Part shown: in pieces, positions 60,156 through 64,000 of the stretch
How positions within the stretch are numbered: position 1 is the stretch's first letter
Layout of the letters: the number at the start of each line of letters is the position of its first letter
From: Carya illinoinensis
Taxonomy: Eukaryota > Streptophyta > Magnoliopsida > Fagales > Juglandaceae
NCBI RefSeq assembly: GCF_018687715.1
Contig: NC_056758.1
Coordinates: 33,141,467 to 33,205,466, forward strand
Length of the DNA stretch: 64,000 nucleotides
Direction of reading: 5' to 3'
Program-made: the position numbers and the translations under genes
The notes under the pieces: generated by a model
Seen by the model: only the letters and a program-made list of their open reading frames with translations
What the model was told of the DNA's origin: nothing
The model's database searches: none

Positions 60156-60405
60156 GATGAAGTTTCAAGAAATATTCACAGAGATTTCTTATTGCTATAT
60201 TTGAAAACTTTCCTCACACACTTTCGATTGATTTGAATCAGAGATATATACAAGTATTTACAATCTGTTTTAGGAAAGAAGCTAAAATTGAGCCTAACAT
60301 TTGTAAGGCAATTACATAGGATTTTTCCAACTATAACAGACAGAATTTTAGCCTAGAAATCAGGTAGAATCATCTTGAGCTTGATTGGAGGAGTCTTCCC
60401 TTATA
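60155..60405 (-). repeat. 5' LTR of the young Copia element
   Basis: 251 bp, nearly identical to 55659-55909. The one difference seen is A versus G in the TTTTTCC(A/G)CTAT-like stretch near 60330. Confidence 0.94.
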
Positions 60406-60610
60406 CACTAAACCCTACATTAATGGTTTTTCTTATTTTTACTGAGTCCAAAGTTGGTTTCCTTTTGGGAGCACTCGCACAGATCAATCACTGTGAGATG
60501 GAGAAGTACAACTGCATGCATATATGCAGAGCAGTGACGAAGATGATGAATGTTAGATCATATTACTTCAAAAAAAAAATATGTATTGGGTTTTTAAAAT
60601 AAATATACTG

Positions 60611-62400
60611 ATTTATATAATTTGGATATGATGTGGGGTTCATTATTGCAGACTTGCAGTCCTGGTAAAGACCTTTTTGCTTCTGATGCTGCATAAATGG
60701 TAAAGATCTAGACGATATGGTATGCTCCAAAGTTTTGAAATCAGTTTCATTTAGCATTTCGGTCGATACACTAAAATGAAATATTTTAATATCGATACGT
60801 TTTGATATATTATTTTAGAATAGTTAATAAATAAATAAATTATATATATAAAAATTATATTTTAAAATAATATCAATACAAGTTTTAAAAATGTATATAT
60901 TGAGAAACTTAATAATATTTTTTAATATAAATTTTTAAAATATACATATTTATTAATATATTTATTTTATTTTTAAAACTATAGTAAATCCCTGACTTGC
61001 ATGCAGAATTTTTATAAACTACAATAAATTTAACTTTTATTTGAGTTGGTCGTTTGGTGAATTTAAAAACCACACACACACGTGTATATATATATATAAA
61101 CTTTGACTTGACAGAAAAAGTACAAAACAACTAAAAAGTAGAAAATGATTCAAATTTTGGCAGAAGTTTGGAGTCTAGTGCACGGAAATGGGTACTTAAA
61201 TTCTAAAATATAATTTTATCTATTATTTTTTAACTTATTTACAAGAGAGCTATTTCTTTAATCTGAATTTTAATTTCAGATCAAAATTATTATTCCGGCT
61301 GGAATACTAGAATCCGATTAGAATTGATCGGAATGGCCAGAATTTGACCTGAAACAAAATAGATACCTACCTTATTTTGGTCACTATTCCGGCATGAAAA
61401 ATTCCGACTATTCTAATCAGAACGGAACGGTTTTTAAAACTTTAGTATGCTCCACATTATTATTTAAGGTTTGAATAAGACGTGATTACCATTTCCCAAA
61501 CTTTGACGGGACCTAGAGTGAATTTTGGGATTTTAATTTCCACCTTGAAAGATTAATTGGCTGTATTTGGTGGAAACTCCAAAAGTGATGGGTTTACGAA
61601 TTACTAAAATCATCCATCTTCTAAACCAAAGAAGAGAAATACTTGCCTTCAGCCGAACAAATATTACACAGAAGGAAATTGAAAAACGTTCGACCTTTTA
61701 AAATCCTAATTCCCAAAGATTACGCCCTCTAATTACATCTATCATTGTCCAACAGCCAAAAGGGGAGCGTGCGATAGAGAAATTAAATGTATTATAATAA
61801 AAAATTTCAAAAACAAGCATTTTTGCGTAATACTTACTTTTTTTTATCGTCTAAAAAAAATTCAACATGCCAACGTTACTCTCTTGAAATTACTTAAAGG
61901 GTAAATTTAGTGTCTTTTCTTATAATCAACTCTATCAACCAAGCTGTTAATATTATAGATTGTTAGATTCAATTGATGAAAATGAATATGACTGTTAGAG
62001 AATATTGAAGATTATGAAAATAAAAATAAAAAATAATTAAAGAAATATAAATAATAAAAAATATTATTATAAAAAATATAATGACTAATCTAATATAGAT
62101 GAGTTTTGTTATATACAAGCAAAGTCATATACTAATCTGCGTATCAATACTGATTCATTTATATTTAAAATTTAAATAGACATAATTTTTAATAAAATTT
62201 ATTTTTTAATCAATCACATAAAATTAATTTATATATTAATGTATAATTATTCTTGTAATTAAATTTTTATTTCTAATATTTGTAATTTGAAAAATACGTA
62301 TTCCCTTAAAAATATATATATATTTTTACTCACTTTCAAATAGATTTTGAAAACAAACTTACAAAATTGTCAAATCTGTGTGGTCACTTCGTTGGGGGCC
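60611..62400. other. Intergenic region upstream of the CCR-like gene
   Basis: AT-rich with no supported gene. It has no counterpart in copy 1. Short open frames near 60563-61130 have low complexity. It includes the likely promoter of the CCR-like gene at its right end. Confidence 0.5.
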
Positions 62401-62409
62401 CTATATATA
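62401..62409 (+). promoter_or_regulatory. Probable TATA box of the CCR-like gene
   Basis: CTATATATA lies 71-79 bp upstream of the ATG at 62480, in a short, less AT-rich leader. Confidence 0.5.
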
Positions 62410-62479
62410 TCGGTTTTGACACACGAGTAAGGGGGATGTCAGTGAGACGGAGAGTGAGAGGGTTGCTGACAATTTGGAA

Positions 62480-63937
62480 ATGGCGGGTGAGAAAGCAAGC
62501 GTATGCGTAACAGGGGGAGGAGGCTTCGTTGCTTCATGGCTCATCAACCTTCACCTCTCTAAAAACTACTTCGTCCACGCAACCGTAAGGCGACCCGGTA
62601 TTTGTCTACTTTCTCTCCGTTTGTTTATTTTTTGTCTCTATTCCATCACTCTTCTTTACAAGATTATCTGTTCCATTCATCTATCTGACTCTGGAATCAC
62701 CCTTCTTTGCCTACTTTATTTTGAATTTTAAATTTTCAATTCCGGTTAATAATCTCGGTGGAGTATTGTCATTGGTTATCGATTTGTTCTTTTGGTTTCC
62801 AGGGTTGAGAATGTCGTCTTTTTTCGACCAGCGTTGTTTATTTCAATGAAATAATGGGGTCTTTGACTGTATCCCCTTGTCTAATGCTTTCTTGTGTGAG
62901 TGTGAAAACTGATGCCCTTTCAACTAGACAATAACTTATATCTCATGACTTTGGCCACTATAATCACTTGCAATTGGAATCAGGGACGAATATTAGAGAG
63001 GAAACCCCAAGAATTTGAGTTTTTTTTCTTTTTCTTTTTAAATAAAATTTGTAACGAGAAATTTGATGGAATTTTGTTAATATTGTATACAAAATTTCCC
63101 TGTAAAAAATGTTTAACTTGGCCTCCTAAATTTCAATCCTAGCATCATTCCTGACCGGAATGGATGACAACCTTTTGTTCTTGAACAAAAAATTATATAA
63201 TTTATGGCAACAGCTATGAAAGTCATATATATGGACTCATTTGCGGATTCAAATTTTGGAAATATATATCAAGCGAAAATGTGAAACTTTTCTGTATATA
63301 TGAATTATACTTATTTTGCATCTAAAAATTAGTTTTTTGAGGGCTCTTTGATGAGATGAACACTTAGGAAATACTGTGCAGGAGATGCAAAGTATGCTCA
63401 TTTGAGTGCATTTGAGAAGGCATCTGAAAACCTGAGACTATTTAAGGCAGACTTGCTGTATTACGACTCTATACGTTCAGCAGTTGAAGGGTGTGTAGGA
63501 GTATTCCATGTTGCCAGTCCAGTTCCTTCATCCGCAGATACAGTACTAAACCCCGAGCCAAGGATAACGGAGTAACTGTGATTTTTCCCCTTCTAAATCA
63601 GTGTTTTTGCATTAGTTAGTACAAAACTATGTAGAGACAACCATAATAATACAATTATTACAAGTGAGTGTGGAATGAAACATAATATTTTTTATTTATT
63701 ACCTTCTTAATATTTAAGCTATTTTCGTAATACATAAATATATCATTGTAAATGTAGAAGTGATTGAACCTGCTATGAAGGGCACACAAAATGTACTCAA
63801 AGCAAGCATTGAAGCAAAAGTTAAGCGATTTGTTTGTGTCCTCCATTTCTGCTGTGTTCATGGATCCAAGTTGGCCCAAGGATCAAGTTATGGATGAAAC
63901 CTGTTGGTCTGATACGGAATACTGTAGAACCAGTAAG
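62480..63937 (+). pseudogene. Cinnamoyl-CoA-reductase-like gene, exons 1-3, damaged
   Basis: Exon 1 (62480-62597) gives [20 protein letters not shown] with the NADP-binding [11 protein letters not shown] loop, then HATVRRP and a GTATTT donor. Exon 2 (63382 to about 63557) is open: [37 protein letters not shown]. Where a GT donor is expected after CCCGAG the sequence is CCAAGG. Exon 3 (63758-63937) encodes VIEPAMKGTQNVLKASIEAK then loses 2 bp around 63831-63838; after the shift it matches FMDPSWPKDQVMDETCWSD and CRTSK, ending at a good GTAAGT donor. The catalytic NWYxxxK exon would lie beyond the window. The family reduces hydroxycinnamoyl-CoA esters or related substrates. Two lesions argue for a pseudogene, if the assembly is correct. 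Confidence 0.8.
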
Positions 63938-64000
63938 GTAAGTAATCTGAAAATGCAGATCTTTGTTGAGCTTGGAGTTCTATTTTATGCATTGCATGAT

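Larger units (their letters stand above)
55659..60405 (-). mobile_element. Young Ty1/copia element, 4747 bp
   Basis: Two 251-bp LTRs (55659-55909, 60155-60405) differ at a single position that I can see. The target duplication CACTA is perfect (55654-55658, 60406-60410), and copy 1 of the segmental duplication has the unoccupied site at 45876-45880. LTR ends are TA...CA on the coding strand, not TG...CA. Gag to RNase H fills the whole interior in two long frames. The only obvious lesion is a 2-bp gain near 57020. Insertion is recent and later than the duplication. Confidence 0.96.
54710..60545 (+). repeat. Module copy M4, split by the young Copia element
   Basis: Fourth module copy, most similar to M2. 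It is continuous at 54710-55658 and 60406-60545 once the Copia element is ignored, and it keeps ATGGAGAAGTACAACTGC after GATCAATCACTGTGAG. Confidence 0.7.
50656..63662. repeat. Ancient tandem duplication, copy 2
   Basis: Collinear with copy 1 as listed there. Copy 2 carries later insertions absent from copy 1: the hAT-like GH17 carrier, the 201-bp MITE, a repeat at about 55010-55365 and the young Copia element. Confidence 0.82.

Overview
The window looks like nuclear DNA of a woody eudicot. Genes have introns with GT-AG borders, intergenic DNA is very AT-rich, and Ty1/copia, L1-type LINE, CACTA, Mutator-like and hAT-like elements are nested in each other. An AT-rich interspersed repeat in both orientations (near 29.9 kb and 36.0 kb) resembles one I associate with Fagales such as walnut, hickory and oak. 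That placement is inference. There are no bacterial features.

Layout. 1-4.0 kb: intergenic, with one foldback MITE and long CT/GA repeats. 4018-15951: a complete but dead Sirevirus-like Ty1/copia element on the minus strand, with 892-bp LTRs, a perfect GATGG target duplication, an extra ORF of about 397 codons downstream of pol, and a 2041-bp solo LTR nested in pol. 15.95-20.9 kb: intergenic with a CACTA-type MITE. 20.9-28.1 kb: stacked LINE insertions inside a MITE, plus two tiny poly(A) retroposed fragments with long target duplications. 28453-29052: a three-exon gene for a 98-residue membrane protein. 31079-34462: a complete four-exon HMG-CoA reductase gene (582 residues). 36438-41230: an old, decayed Ty1/copia element.

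41.3-63.7 kb: an ancient tandem duplication carrying pieces of a cinnamoyl-CoA-reductase-like gene. Copy 1 (about 41.33-50.65 kb) keeps only a broken exon 2. Copy 2 (about 50.66-63.66 kb) keeps exons 1 and 2, and exon 3 follows, but it has a damaged splice donor and a frameshift. Because the copies align, several later insertions can be read against an empty site in the other copy. These include a young Ty1/copia element (55659-60405; one LTR difference seen) and a 201-bp MITE (53437-53637). Copy 2 also holds a 1090-bp hAT-like element (51457-52546) carrying a GH17 beta-1,3-glucanase fragment whose segments are in permuted order. A 570-bp, extremely GC-rich hAT-like element lies in copy 1.

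The two genes that look functional are HMG-CoA reductase (mevalonate pathway) and the small membrane protein. Everything else with coding character is transposon-derived or a pseudogene.
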